Assembly (NCBI GenBank): GCA_900468535.1
Contig: UBTY01000003.1
Coordinates: 44,842-108,841 of the forward strand
Direction of reading: 5' to 3'
Length of the DNA stretch: 64,000 nucleotides
Source: Hyphomicrobiales bacterium
Lineage (GTDB): Bacteria; Pseudomonadota; Alphaproteobacteria; Rhizobiales; Rhizobiaceae
A program made the translations under genes and the position numbers. Of this stretch, positions 46,855-55,021 are shown in pieces. The notes under the pieces were generated by a model. The model saw nothing but the letters and a program-made list of their open reading frames with translations, did not search any database and was not told the origin of the DNA. Position 1 is the first letter of the stretch. Every line of letters starts with the position of its first letter.

Positions 46855-46868
46855 CCTATGTACAGATG
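46855..46868 (+). promoter_or_regulatory. Cluster box 2 (plus, no gene seen downstream)
   Basis: GATA-CCTATGTACAGATG on the plus strand. The next gene is on the other strand, so its target is unclear; a small RNA or unrecognised small gene may follow, or it may act together with box 1. Confidence 0.4.
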
Positions 46869-47039
46869 CGCTACTTGCAGCCACCGCTGTCCGAGCCGAA
46901 GTGCCACGGCCTCGCTGCTCAGGTAAGAATATCCCCAACCGGTCTCCTACAGCGCGCGTGGCAGCTCGGAGGCCGCGATCAACGCCGAAAAATCACGATG
47001 AATTGGAAAGCGCCGGCAACCCGTCGGCTCATCCCTTTG

Positions 47040-47501
47040 CTAGCCAAAGATCAACCTCTGATAATCCGCCAGCATCTTCGGATCCTCGATCGATCCGTGG
47101 TGGTGAAGCAGTCGCCAGGTCCCGTCTTTCCGCACGAACCAGCGTGTCGTGCGAAAGGCAACATAGAGCGTTTCTCCGGGAGCCCTGCAGACACCCCGTT
47201 CGCGGCCGACGAAGAGATGCCAGTCGTCGCCGCCCTGGCTCGTGAAATCATGAAAAGTCACCTGGACCTTCACCCGCCCATGGAACAGCTTGGAATATCC
47301 TTCGGCTATCGCCGCCCATCCACGCCGGATTCCACCGATCGGATTGTCCATGCTGGGCGCCTCGCCGCTGAACCACACGGCCTCGAGACCTGCAAGATCG
47401 GCTGAATTGAATGCCCGGTAGAATTCTATCAGGGCATCAAGCGGGCCACCGTCGCCTGCCTTCGCCTCATGGCCCGTGATCTCAATGGGACGCCGCTGCA
47501 T
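47040..47501 (-). CDS. Nuclear-transport-factor-2-like (SnoaL/YybH) protein
   Basis: A 153-residue single-domain cone-shaped fold: LDALIEFYRAFNSADLAGLEAVWFS at the start, then PIGGIRRGWAAIAEGYSKLF and TLYVAFRTTRWFVRKDGTWRLLHHHGSIED. Such proteins may be small-molecule isomerases or hydrolases or simple binders; no catalytic residues can be fixed. It is controlled by box 3, 113 bases upstream, and divergent from the FixJ-type regulator. Confidence 0.75.
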   Translation of the reverse strand: MQRRPIEITGHEAKAGDGGPLDALIEFYRAFNSADLAGLEAVWFSGEAPSMDNPIGGIRRGWAAIAEGYSKLFHGRVKVQVTFHDFTSQGGDDWHLFVGRERGVCRAPGETLYVAFRTTRWFVRKDGTWRLLHHHGSIEDPKMLADYQRLIFG

Positions 47502-47614
47502 GTTGCAACCTCGCTTGTGGGAACCTGGCGCGAGAAGCGAGTGGTGGCAGCAGCTTCTTTATGAGATGCGCCAACAGTCGCCACGACAAACATGCGCAAG
47601 GCGGGCAGCGCATT

Positions 47615-47628
47615 CCATTGTACGAAGG
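47615..47628 (-). promoter_or_regulatory. Cluster box 3 (minus)
   Basis: On the minus strand CGACA-CCTTCGTACAATGG, oriented to the NTF2-like gene. It pairs with box 4, with 59 bases between equivalent positions. Confidence 0.6.
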
Positions 47629-47673
47629 TGTCGTCGGCGGGTGAGCGGATCTGGAAAAACAACCGGCCCGATA

Positions 47674-47687
47674 CCATCGTGCAATGG
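47674..47687 (+). promoter_or_regulatory. Cluster box 4 (plus)
   Basis: CGATA-CCATCGTGCAATGG, 140 bases ahead of the FixJ-type regulator gene, suggesting autoregulation. The rest of the 326-base gap (47502-47827) holds no gene I can support. Confidence 0.6.
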
Positions 47688-47827
47688 ACTTTTCGTTGGG
47701 AAACCGCATCCTTCTTGACCATCGGCAACGCGCTCCGGCATGAAGGAGAGCGCTGCCGTCGTTACCGTATTGTGATATAGTTTTATTTCATATGACGAGC
47801 GCGGCGCCCTCTTCAAGGAGGAAGCAA

Positions 47828-48490
47828 ATGTACCGGATGATCTCGGCGATGACTTCTACCCCCTCTCCGTCCGTCGATGCCGCAGAGCGGCCGACCGTTT
47901 TTGTGGTCGACGACGACGTATCGATACGTGAATCCCTCGAGTTGCTCATCATCTCGGCGGGATGGCAGCCGGTTCTGTTGGACTCCGCCCAATCCTTCCT
48001 GGCGATGCCGTCGACCGGCACGCCGAGCTGCCTGGTTCTTGACGTTAACATGCCGGGACTGAATGGCCTGGATCTCCAGAATATCATCACGCTCAGCGGG
48101 CGCAGGATGCCGATCATCTTCGTTTCCGGCTTCGGAGACGTTCCGATGACCGTGAAGGCGCTGAAGGGTGGTGCGCTCGACTTCCTCACCAAGCCGATCG
48201 ATACGGAAGCGCTCCTCGAAGCCATCCAGTCGGCTCTGGCGCAAAGCCAGGCCCTGCGCCAGTTACAGCGGCGCTATGAGGTGCTGACGCCGAGGGAGCG
48301 CGAGGTCATGACCCGTGTCGCCAAGGGCCTTCTCAACAAGCAGGTCGCCTACGAACTCGACATCAGCGAGATCACGGTGAAGGCACATCGCGGTCAGGTG
48401 ATGCGGAAGATGAACGCCCGCTCCCTTCCCGACCTCGTCGGCATGGCTGCTCGTCTTGGCCTCGGAGAGGATAGCCGCGAGGTCCACTAG
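47828..48490 (+). CDS. FixJ/NodW-type response regulator (receiver plus LuxR HTH)
   Basis: A 220-residue regulator; start fixed by AAGGAGG 7 bases before the ATG. The receiver (about 24-140) has VVDDD, the phospho-acceptor in LVLDVNMPGLNG, Ser in place of the usual Thr (FVSGFG) and LTKPI. The C-terminal HTH is LTPREREVMTRVAKGLLNKQVAYELDISEITVKAHRGQVMRKM. It is the only DNA-binding regulator in the 46.5-61 kb cluster and the likely reader of the repeated palindromic boxes, including one ahead of its own gene. Its kinase is probably one of the two coded at 55.0 and 57.9 kb. Confidence 0.92.
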   Translation: MYRMISAMTSTPSPSVDAAERPTVFVVDDDVSIRESLELLIISAGWQPVLLDSAQSFLAMPSTGTPSCLVLDVNMPGLNGLDLQNIITLSGRRMPIIFVSGFGDVPMTVKALKGGALDFLTKPIDTEALLEAIQSALAQSQALRQLQRRYEVLTPREREVMTRVAKGLLNKQVAYELDISEITVKAHRGQVMRKMNARSLPDLVGMAARLGLGEDSREVH

Positions 48491-48520
48491 ATCAGAACGC
48501 GGACGATTCCGGCGCACGAC

Positions 48521-49606
48521 CTAGCGCGCCGTTCGGGCCTCGATCACATCGAGTGCGCTCTGATAGAGCGTTCTGGTCAGTTCCGCCGTCCCCATCCTCG
48601 GTGCCAGCCGCGCGGCCTGCCCCGACCAGAGATTGGTGAAGTCATCCCGTGACGCGGCCTCGGCCTTTGCCCGGATCGGCGCGAGAGCAGCACCAGCTGT
48701 CGGAAACGCCGGCGCGTTTTCCGAGAGTGGTCCAAGTTCACGCATCAACCGGTTGACGATGCCTCGTGCAGGTCGCCCGGTGAATACGTTGGTGACGGTT
48801 GTGCTGTCGTCGCCGGCACCCGCAAGCGCCTGCCCATGCACCGCTGATACTTTCGCTTCAGGGCAGAACAGATACGCGGTGCCGACCTGAACCGCGGAAG
48901 CGCCAAGCATCAGGGCCGCCGCCACGCCTCGTCCATCCGCGATGCCGCCGGCGGCAATGACGGGCAGCCGCACGGCGTCGACGACCTGAGGCACCAGCGC
49001 CATTGTCCCGACCTGCGTCGCCATGTCGTGCGTCAGAAAGTTGCCGCGATGGCCGCCCGCTTCAAACCCCATCGCAATGATGGCATCGGCCCCATTGCCC
49101 TCAAGCCAGACGGCCTCGGCAACGGTCGTCGCCGACGATACGATCTTGGCACCGGTCGCCTTCACACGTTGCACCAGCGCCTTGTCGGGCAGGCCGAAAT
49201 GGAAGCTGACGACCTCCGGCTTGAACTCCTCCACCACCTCGCAGAACGCTGCATCGAAGGGTGCGCGCCCGGCGCCGGAGACGGGCGCCTCAGGATCCAG
49301 ATCGAACTCGACGTAATATGGCGCAAGGGCCGCCCTCCAGCGCATCTGCGCCGCCGAGTCAGCAGGTGGCGTCACATGCGCGAAGAAATTCACATTGATC
49401 GGCGCATTGGTCGACGCTCGGATCTTGATCAGCGAATCTTTCAATTGGTCGACGCCAAGCTGCGCGCTCGGAAGCGAGCCCAGTCCGCCTGCCCGCGCCG
49501 CCTCGACGACCATCTCGATCGTCGTGGATCCGGCCATCGGCGCCTGGATGATGGGAAGTTCGATGCCGAAAAGGTCAAGGATACGGCGGTCGGTCCAACG
49601 TGTCAT
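48521..49606 (-). CDS. Nitronate monooxygenase family flavoprotein
   Basis: A 361-residue TIM-barrel FMN protein: LFGIELPIIQAPMAGSTT at the start, AMGFEAGGHRGNF (the class I His/Gly motif), PVIAAGGIADGRGVAAALMLGASAVQVGTAYL (phosphate site). Members oxidise nitronates such as propionate-3-nitronate to carbonyls plus nitrite. I chose the ATG at 49606 (MTRWTDRRILDLFG); the long extension to 49873 is non-family sequence running over the divergent control region. Box 5 lies 57 bases upstream. Confidence 0.88.
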   Translation of the reverse strand: MTRWTDRRILDLFGIELPIIQAPMAGSTTIEMVVEAARAGGLGSLPSAQLGVDQLKDSLIKIRASTNAPINVNFFAHVTPPADSAAQMRWRAALAPYYVEFDLDPEAPVSGAGRAPFDAAFCEVVEEFKPEVVSFHFGLPDKALVQRVKATGAKIVSSATTVAEAVWLEGNGADAIIAMGFEAGGHRGNFLTHDMATQVGTMALVPQVVDAVRLPVIAAGGIADGRGVAAALMLGASAVQVGTAYLFCPEAKVSAVHGQALAGAGDDSTTVTNVFTGRPARGIVNRLMRELGPLSENAPAFPTAGAALAPIRAKAEAASRDDFTNLWSGQAARLAPRMGTAELTRTLYQSALDVIEARTAR

Positions 49607-49663
49607 ATCGGTCTCCAGTCTATGCCTGCATTCAAGTGTCATATCGCCCGACACCGCACTGGT

Positions 49664-49677
49664 CCATTGCACCTTGG
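49664..49677 (-). promoter_or_regulatory. Cluster box 5 (minus)
   Basis: On the minus strand GAACA-CCAAGGTGCAATGG, 57 bases ahead of the nitronate monooxygenase gene; the left half is degenerate. Confidence 0.5.
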
Positions 49678-49718
49678 TGTTCGTCGCGAGCCGATCCGAT
49701 CCAAAGGTATCGGGGACA

Positions 49719-49732
49719 CCTTCGTACAATAT
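49719..49732 (+). promoter_or_regulatory. Cluster box 6 (plus)
   Basis: GGACA-CCTTCGTACAATAT, 152 bases ahead of the SDR gene; pairs with box 5 (55 bases apart). Confidence 0.55.
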
Positions 49733-49884
49733 CGCTGCTATCCGTTTGGCGCGAAGGTCCCGGCGAAGCGGTGAGCGATCTTGCCGCGCCCGGCATCGCC
49801 GGTCCCAGCAAGGCCCACGATCAATGAAACGCCCCTCTGCGAAGGCGGGCGAGGATGTGTCGCGTCGCCACAACGGAGGCAGGA

Positions 49885-50610
49885 ATGAGCGCGCAAAGGA
49901 CAGTCATCATAACCGGTGCCTCTCAAGGCATCGGCGCCGGATTGGTAACGGCATATCTGCAAAAAGGCTGGAACGTCATCGGCACGTCCAGGCGCATCAG
50001 CGAGACGGCATCCTTCGATCGTTCGGACCGACTGAAACTCATGGACGGCGATGTCGCGGATCCTGACACCGCGGAACGAGTGGCCCGAACCGCCATTGAC
50101 CGGTTTGGCTCGATCGATGCGCTCATCAACAATGCCGGGGTTTTCGTCACGAAGCCGTTTCTCGAATACACGATCGATGATTTCAGGAGGATTTCCGCGA
50201 CGAATGTCGAGGGCTTCATTCACTTCACAAAACACGCCATCAAACAGATGCTCCGACAGGAATCCGGCGGCAGCATCGTCACCATCACCTCGTCGTTGAC
50301 CGATCATCCTATCGCGGGCGTCACAGCGTCGGTGCCGATGATCACCAAGGGCGGCCTCAACGCGATAACCAGGAGCCTGGCGCTCGAGTTCGCCGGCAAC
50401 AACATCCGCGTGAACGCCGTATCACCCGGCGTCGTCGATACCCCGCTGCATGCGAGAAACCCGAAGGATTTCCTCAAATCCCTGTCGCCCATGGGAACGA
50501 TCACGGCCATCCAGGAAATCGTCAACGGCGTCATCTATCTCACCGAATCCGCGAACATCACCGGGGAGGTGCTGCACGTCGACAACGGCGCACATCTCGG
50601 AAAATGGTAA
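49885..50610 (+). CDS. SDR-family protein lacking the catalytic tyrosine
   Basis: A 241-residue short-chain dehydrogenase/reductase; ATG at 49885 with GGAGG 7 bases upstream. The NAD(P) motif TGASQGIGAGLV and NNAGV are intact and the Ser of the active site (ITSSLTD) is present. However, the YxxxK motif reads SVPMITKGG, with Pro at the Tyr position and only the Lys kept. It may be a non-redox member or use another residue. It is the first gene of SDR-RidA-crotonase, overlapping ridA by 7 bases. Confidence 0.85.
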   Translation: MSAQRTVIITGASQGIGAGLVTAYLQKGWNVIGTSRRISETASFDRSDRLKLMDGDVADPDTAERVARTAIDRFGSIDALINNAGVFVTKPFLEYTIDDFRRISATNVEGFIHFTKHAIKQMLRQESGGSIVTITSSLTDHPIAGVTASVPMITKGGLNAITRSLALEFAGNNIRVNAVSPGVVDTPLHARNPKDFLKSLSPMGTITAIQEIVNGVIYLTESANITGEVLHVDNGAHLGKW

Positions 50611-51074
50611 TCGTGGACGTCGAGGCGCGGCTGCGGGAGCTCGGCGTGATCTTACCGCCCCCTCCGACACCGTTCGGCGCTTACGTCGAGGCGGTTCAGT
50701 GTGGATCGCTGCTTTTCCTCAGCGGGATGCTGCCGGTATCCGGACATGAGCCACTCTATCTTGGCTCGGTCGGTCAAGAACTCTCCGTTGCCGAAGGCTA
50801 TGACGCCGCGCGGGCGGCCTGCCTCAGCGGACTGGCGGCAACACAATCCCATCTGGGCTCGCTCAACAGAATCCGCGCCATCGCCAAGCTTGGCGTCTAT
50901 ATCGCGGCACCCGGCGATTTCCGCGAGCATCCGAAGGTCGCGGATGGTGCATCCGAACTACTTCTTGCGGTCTTCGGGAAAGAAAGCGTCCCGCCCCGGA
51001 TCGTGCTCGGTGTCGCCAGTCTGCCGCTCGGCATGCCGGTCGAGATCGAACTCGTCTTCGAAATCGAGCCCTGA
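50604..51074 (+). CDS. RidA/YjgF-family enamine/imine deaminase
   Basis: A 156-residue RidA-like protein. The core SGMLPVSGHEPLYLGSVGQELSVAEGYDAARAA and the C-terminal PPRIVLGVASLPLGMPVEIELVFEIE keep the Arg and Glu that bind and activate the imine. RidA proteins hydrolyse reactive 2-aminoacrylate-type intermediates. The D-cysteine desulfhydrase-like enzyme coded nearby would release such an intermediate, so a shared purpose is plausible. The start overlaps the SDR stop. Confidence 0.85.
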   Translation: MVIVDVEARLRELGVILPPPPTPFGAYVEAVQCGSLLFLSGMLPVSGHEPLYLGSVGQELSVAEGYDAARAACLSGLAATQSHLGSLNRIRAIAKLGVYIAAPGDFREHPKVADGASELLLAVFGKESVPPRIVLGVASLPLGMPVEIELVFEIEP

Positions 51075-51111
51075 CCAGCATTCTCGCTTCAACCTCTAGA
51101 TGGAGACAGTC

Positions 51112-52101
51112 ATGAAGATCGACCCACGAAAACCGACCGGTGTCGTCGCGGTATCGTCCAAGGTCCTCGCCGCCGCAACGCTGCTGATGCTCCCCGCATT
51201 CGCGCTCTCCGGCCAGGCACTGGTCGCCGAAAAGTCCGCCCGCCCGGCGGATGCAAAACCGCAGCCGTCAAGCGAACGGCAGCAGATCAGGATCGAAAAG
51301 CGATCGCCCGCCTATTGGCGCGTCACCTTCGATAACCCTCCATTCAACATCTTCGGACCCGAGACGATCCCGCAGATGGAAAAAGTGGTAGCTGAAATCG
51401 AGACCGATCCGAACCTCAGGGTCGTCGTCTTCGACAGCGCCGTGCCAGGCTTCTTCCTGACACACTACAACTTCACGCCGCCGCTGGCCGACTCCACCGG
51501 CCTTCCCGCCGGGCGAACCGGTCTCCACCCTCTACCCGACATGCTCGTTCGGATCAGCAAGGCACCGGTCGTCTCGATCGCCCTGATCCGGGGGCGCGCA
51601 ACCGGCGTTGGCAGCGAACTCGCCCTTGCCAGCGACATGCGGTTTGCAAGCCGGGAGAAGGCGATCCTGTCGCAATGGGAAGTCGGCGCCGGCTTCGTTC
51701 CGGGCGGTGGTCCGATGGCGCGGCTTCCGAGACTGATGGGACGCGGGCGGGCGCTCGAGGTGCTGCTTGGCTCCGACGACATCAACGGCGACCTGGCGGA
51801 GGAATACGGCTACGTGAACCGTTCATTCGACGACGACAAGCTCGATCCATTCGTCGACGCCCTTGCGACCCGGATATCGGGCTTCGACCGGCAGGCAATC
51901 GCCGATACGAAACGGCTGGTCGATTTCGCAAGCCTGCCCAGCGACCCCGAGATCGGAGCTGGCTGGGATGCATTCATCTCGTCCGTTCAGCGCCCCGTGG
52001 CGCAGAAGAACATTGGCCGCCTGATGCAAATGGGGCTGCAGACCGACCCGGACGTTGAAGCGAGGCTGGGCCATTTCACCGGCACGCTTGCTGAAAAATA
52101 G
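51112..52101 (+). CDS. Crotonase-fold protein with predicted export signal
   Basis: A 329-residue protein. Residues 1-45 (MKIDPRKPTGVVAVSSKVLAAATLLMLPAFALSGQALVA) look like a signal peptide, rare for enoyl-CoA hydratases, which are cytosolic. The crotonase core follows: FDNPPFNIFGPETI, FDSAVPGFFLTHYNF, GVGSELALASDMRFAS and SQWEVGAGFVPGGGP, with both catalytic-position Glu residues apparently kept. A ribosome site (GGAG) 5 bases upstream supports the ATG at 51112. CoA esters are not periplasmic, so either the N-terminus is a membrane anchor facing inwards or the substrate is not a CoA ester. Confidence 0.82.
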   Translation: MKIDPRKPTGVVAVSSKVLAAATLLMLPAFALSGQALVAEKSARPADAKPQPSSERQQIRIEKRSPAYWRVTFDNPPFNIFGPETIPQMEKVVAEIETDPNLRVVVFDSAVPGFFLTHYNFTPPLADSTGLPAGRTGLHPLPDMLVRISKAPVVSIALIRGRATGVGSELALASDMRFASREKAILSQWEVGAGFVPGGGPMARLPRLMGRGRALEVLLGSDDINGDLAEEYGYVNRSFDDDKLDPFVDALATRISGFDRQAIADTKRLVDFASLPSDPEIGAGWDAFISSVQRPVAQKNIGRLMQMGLQTDPDVEARLGHFTGTLAEK

Positions 52102-52168
52102 CCCGAGGCGATATCGCAAACCTGTCACGGCCGCGCAGCGGCTCAAGGGATCGAGCTATAAGCATCCG

Positions 52169-52198
52169 AACGCCCCGGCAACCACTCGCCGGGGCGTT
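52169..52198. terminator. Terminator shared by the crotonase and desulfhydrase genes
   Basis: AACGCCCCGGC and GCCGGGGCGTT form an 11-bp stem around AACCACTC between the two convergent genes. Confidence 0.7.
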
Positions 52199-52205
52199 GC
52201 TCTGA

Positions 52206-53231
52206 TTACTCTCGGAAGACGTCCTGATAGGCGTAGAGGCCCGGAACGCCTCCGGTCATGATGAAGAGCACGTTCGCGCGCGGGGGAATGGCTCCGCTCC
52301 GGATATCCGCCAGCAGACCCGCGAATGCCTTGCCGCTGTAGACCGGATCCAGGAACAACCCTTCGGATCGACCAACTGTTCTCACTGCTTCGAGCATGGC
52401 CGGCGTCGGCATGCCATAACCGGCACCGAGCTGCGAGCCGTGGATGGTCAAATCCGCAGGCGCGAGGCGCGTTTCACTCGATACGAGTTCGAGAACGGCA
52501 TTGACCTTTTCAGCCGTGCCGACAAGTGCTGTCTCCACAGGCGACAACACCGTGAAGGCCTTTACACGGGATGGCGAGCTGCCGGTCAGGGCCATGCCTG
52601 CCGCAAGGCCGGCATGCATGCCGCCGCTGCCATTGGGGATGACGATCTGGTCGAACTCGATGCCGAGCTCGGCAGACTGCATGGCGATCTCGAAAGCGCA
52701 ATCGGCATATCCAAGGCAGCCGACCGGCGTCGACCCGCCAAGCGTGGCAACAAACGCCTTGGAGCCCGACGCCGCGATCTCATCGGCTCGTCGCGTGGCA
52801 AATGCGATGGGATCCTCGCCTCTCGCAAGAACATGCACGTGCGCTCCGAGCAGCTGGTCGAGCAGTACGTTCCCGTTGCGTTGGTAGATTTCGCTGTCGC
52901 GCGGGACCATTTGCGCAAGCACGAGCTCGCAGCCAAGCCCCGTCTTCGCGCAGGCTGCGGCGGCAAGTCTGGCGAAATTGGATTGAACACCTCCGATCGC
53001 GATGACGGTATCGCATCCCTGCGACTTGGCCTGTGCAATCAGAAATTCGAGCTTGCGGAGCTTGTTGCCGCCGCCGCCGAGGGCCATCAGATCATCTCTC
53101 TTCGCCCATATCGATACGCCGTTCCTCTGGTCCCCAAGCGCCTCTTCGAGGCGATCGAGCCGCTGAATTGGCGTCGGCTGCTCCATCAGACGCGTACGTG
53201 GAAATTCATTCAACAGGTCGTGTATCTGCAT
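52206..53231 (-). CDS. D-cysteine desulfhydrase / ACC deaminase family PLP enzyme
   Basis: A 341-residue fold-type II PLP enzyme. The Schiff-base Lys is in GGGGNKLRKLEFLIAQA; AIGGVQSNFARLAAAACAKTGL and IPNGSGGMHAGLAAGM bind cofactor phosphate and substrate. Members deaminate D-cysteine (to pyruvate, sulfide and ammonia) or 1-aminocyclopropane-1-carboxylate. The length and the SNFARL motif favour the D-cysteine group, but ACC deaminase cannot be excluded. Box 7 lies 115 bases upstream. Confidence 0.85.
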   Translation of the reverse strand: MQIHDLLNEFPRTRLMEQPTPIQRLDRLEEALGDQRNGVSIWAKRDDLMALGGGGNKLRKLEFLIAQAKSQGCDTVIAIGGVQSNFARLAAAACAKTGLGCELVLAQMVPRDSEIYQRNGNVLLDQLLGAHVHVLARGEDPIAFATRRADEIAASGSKAFVATLGGSTPVGCLGYADCAFEIAMQSAELGIEFDQIVIPNGSGGMHAGLAAGMALTGSSPSRVKAFTVLSPVETALVGTAEKVNAVLELVSSETRLAPADLTIHGSQLGAGYGMPTPAMLEAVRTVGRSEGLFLDPVYSGKAFAGLLADIRSGAIPPRANVLFIMTGGVPGLYAYQDVFRE

Positions 53232-53346
53232 GTGCGCACCTACTCACAGCATGGGTCGTTTCTCATGTCCTAGAAGAGCGTCACGTAGCAGGTCAACAGG
53301 GTGCCACGCAGACGACGACTATAAGGGTACGCCGCCGCCCCGGCCG

Positions 53347-53360
53347 CAATTGCACGAAGG
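53347..53360 (-). promoter_or_regulatory. Cluster box 7 (minus)
   Basis: On the minus strand TGATA-CCTTCGTGCAATTG, 115 bases ahead of the PLP-enzyme gene; pairs with box 8 (54 bases apart). Confidence 0.55.
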
Positions 53361-53400
53361 TATCATCGGCAGTCGGCAGCTGCTCGCTCCGCGACCTACA

Positions 53401-53414
53401 CCTTCGCACAATGG
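53401..53414 (+). promoter_or_regulatory. Cluster box 8 (plus)
   Basis: CTACA-CCTTCGCACAATGG, 77 bases ahead of the VOC-protein gene. Confidence 0.55.
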
Positions 53415-53491
53415 ACAGCGCCTCGAGCCCGGAGCATCGTGCCCGGCGTCGCGGCAAAGACCGCAGAAGGTTCAATCGAGGGGAAATCGAA

Positions 53492-54160
53492 ATGACCATC
53501 CAGGAACCGAAACAACCGGCCGCCGCGGTCTTGAACGATATCGACATGAAGCTCGAAGTCATTGTCATCCCCGTATCGGACGTCGATCGTGCGAAATCCT
53601 TTTACACCGGGCTCGGATGGCGGCTCGATGCAGACGTCCCCGGAGCGAACGGCTTCCGTGTCGTACAAGTGACGCCGCCGGGCTCGCCCTGCTCTGTGAT
53701 CTTTGGATCGAATATCACCACGGCCAAGCCCGGCTCAGCGCAGGGCCTTCATTTGATCGTATCCGACATCGAGGCGGCTCACGCTGCCGTGGCCGCTCGC
53801 GGCGCCGAGATCAGCAGCATCTTTCACGATGCCGGCGGCGTCTTCCATCATCAGGGCACCGATGCAAGGGTTCCCGGCCCCCATCCTTCCCGCGCAAGCT
53901 ACGGCTCCTTCGCATCCTTCAGCGACCCGGATGGAAACGGTTGGGTGTTCCAGGAAATCACGTCACGCCTGCCGGGCCGGATCGATGCGAACGGCGCCGC
54001 CTTCACCTCCTCAGGCGACCTTGCGGGTGCCCTTCGGCGGGCAGCTGCCGCTCATGGCGAACACGAGAAGCGGACGGGTGGAAATCACGACGAAAACTGG
54101 CCGGACTGGTATGCGCAATACATGGTTGCCGAGCAGTCAGGTGCAGCTTTGCCAACCTGA
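53492..54160 (+). CDS. VOC (glyoxalase-fold) protein
   Basis: A 222-residue protein; the ATG at 53492 follows GAGGGGAAA. One VOC domain (KLEVIVIPVSDVDRAKSFYTGLGWRLDAD ... ASFSDPDGNGWVFQEIT) with likely metal-ligand Glu near the end, then a C-terminal extension (residues 165-222) ending in HDENWPDWYAQYMVAEQSGA, a tail often seen on VOC proteins fused to or working with small epoxide- or peroxide-handling proteins. The substrate is unknown. It is preceded by box 8. Confidence 0.82.
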   Translation: MTIQEPKQPAAAVLNDIDMKLEVIVIPVSDVDRAKSFYTGLGWRLDADVPGANGFRVVQVTPPGSPCSVIFGSNITTAKPGSAQGLHLIVSDIEAAHAAVAARGAEISSIFHDAGGVFHHQGTDARVPGPHPSRASYGSFASFSDPDGNGWVFQEITSRLPGRIDANGAAFTSSGDLAGALRRAAAAHGEHEKRTGGNHDENWPDWYAQYMVAEQSGAALPT

Positions 54161-54224
54161 CAGCCTTCGCTTGCCTTCCAAGCCAAGGAAGATCGATCGG
54201 CGCCCTGCGAGTCGAACGCTGACA

Positions 54225-54238
54225 CCATTGTACAATGG
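54225..54238 (+). promoter_or_regulatory. Cluster box 9 (plus), perfect palindrome
   Basis: TGACA-CCATTGTACAATGG. The 14-base core equals its own reverse complement and matches the consensus at every position. It stands 122 bases before the MEDS-protein start. Confidence 0.7.
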
Positions 54239-54360
54239 ACCGACCGCCATACATGATACATCATCCTGTAGCGGGACCTGAAGGTCCCAGCGACGAATGG
54301 CGGCCGAATGATCAACGATTGTCCAGCGATACCGGGCCATCCTTGGGAAGACGGGGCTCT

Positions 54361-55020
54361 GTGACCAAGGGGCGCTCAGATACCATCGATTTTGCCGGGT
54401 CGAAGCTAAGGCGGCCCAGGCACGTCTGCGCCTTTTTCAACGGCGACGATGAAGCATACCGGGTTTTGGGGCCTTTCATCCGTGACGGTCTCGAATGCGA
54501 CCACAAGGCAATTCACCTTGTCGGCTCAGATCGGCGCGAAGAACACCTGTCCCGTCTGCGATGCGAAGGTATCGACACCGATGCCGCCCAGAAAACCGGC
54601 CAGCTTGAAGTTCGCACCACGGTCGATGCATACCTGCAGGATGGTCGCTTCGACCAAGACCGGATGGTGGAGACGTTCGGACGGTTGGCGAGCGGCAATG
54701 CAACCGGCCAATTCCCGTTGAGCCGTATCGTATGCCAAATGGACTGGGCCGCCGATGGTCAATCGCATCTTCAGGATCTCATCGAATTCGAGGCGCGTGT
54801 GAACGATCTCTGGAGCGAGCACGACGACGTGGTGATTTGCGTCTACGACCTGGGGAAATTCGGAGGGGAAACCGTGGTCGACGTCCTGCGAACCCATCCG
54901 CTGGTCGTTATCGGAGGGGTGCTGCAAGAAAATCCATTCTTCACTCCGCCCGCGCAGTTTCTCGATGAACTGCGCGAGAGGAATGCCGCAAAGGGGCAGG
55001 AAACAAGGGCTGCTGACTGA
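54361..55020 (+). CDS. MEDS-domain (DcmR-type) sensory protein
   Basis: A 219-residue protein with a MEDS domain: HVCAFFNGDDEAYRVLGPFIRDGLECDHKAIHLVG, DAYLQDGRFDQDRMVETFGRL, DDVVICVYDLGKFGGETVVDVLRTHPLVVIGG. MEDS domains occur in regulators of methanogens and methylotrophs and are thought to bind hydrocarbon derivatives or flavin-like ligands. I chose the GTG at 54361; an ATG at 54235 lies inside the palindromic box and is unlikely to be used. It ends 1 base before the kinase start, so sensor and kinase are probably functionally linked. Confidence 0.8.
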   Translation: MTKGRSDTIDFAGSKLRRPRHVCAFFNGDDEAYRVLGPFIRDGLECDHKAIHLVGSDRREEHLSRLRCEGIDTDAAQKTGQLEVRTTVDAYLQDGRFDQDRMVETFGRLASGNATGQFPLSRIVCQMDWAADGQSHLQDLIEFEARVNDLWSEHDDVVICVYDLGKFGGETVVDVLRTHPLVVIGGVLQENPFFTPPAQFLDELRERNAAKGQETRAAD

Positions 55021-55021
55021 C

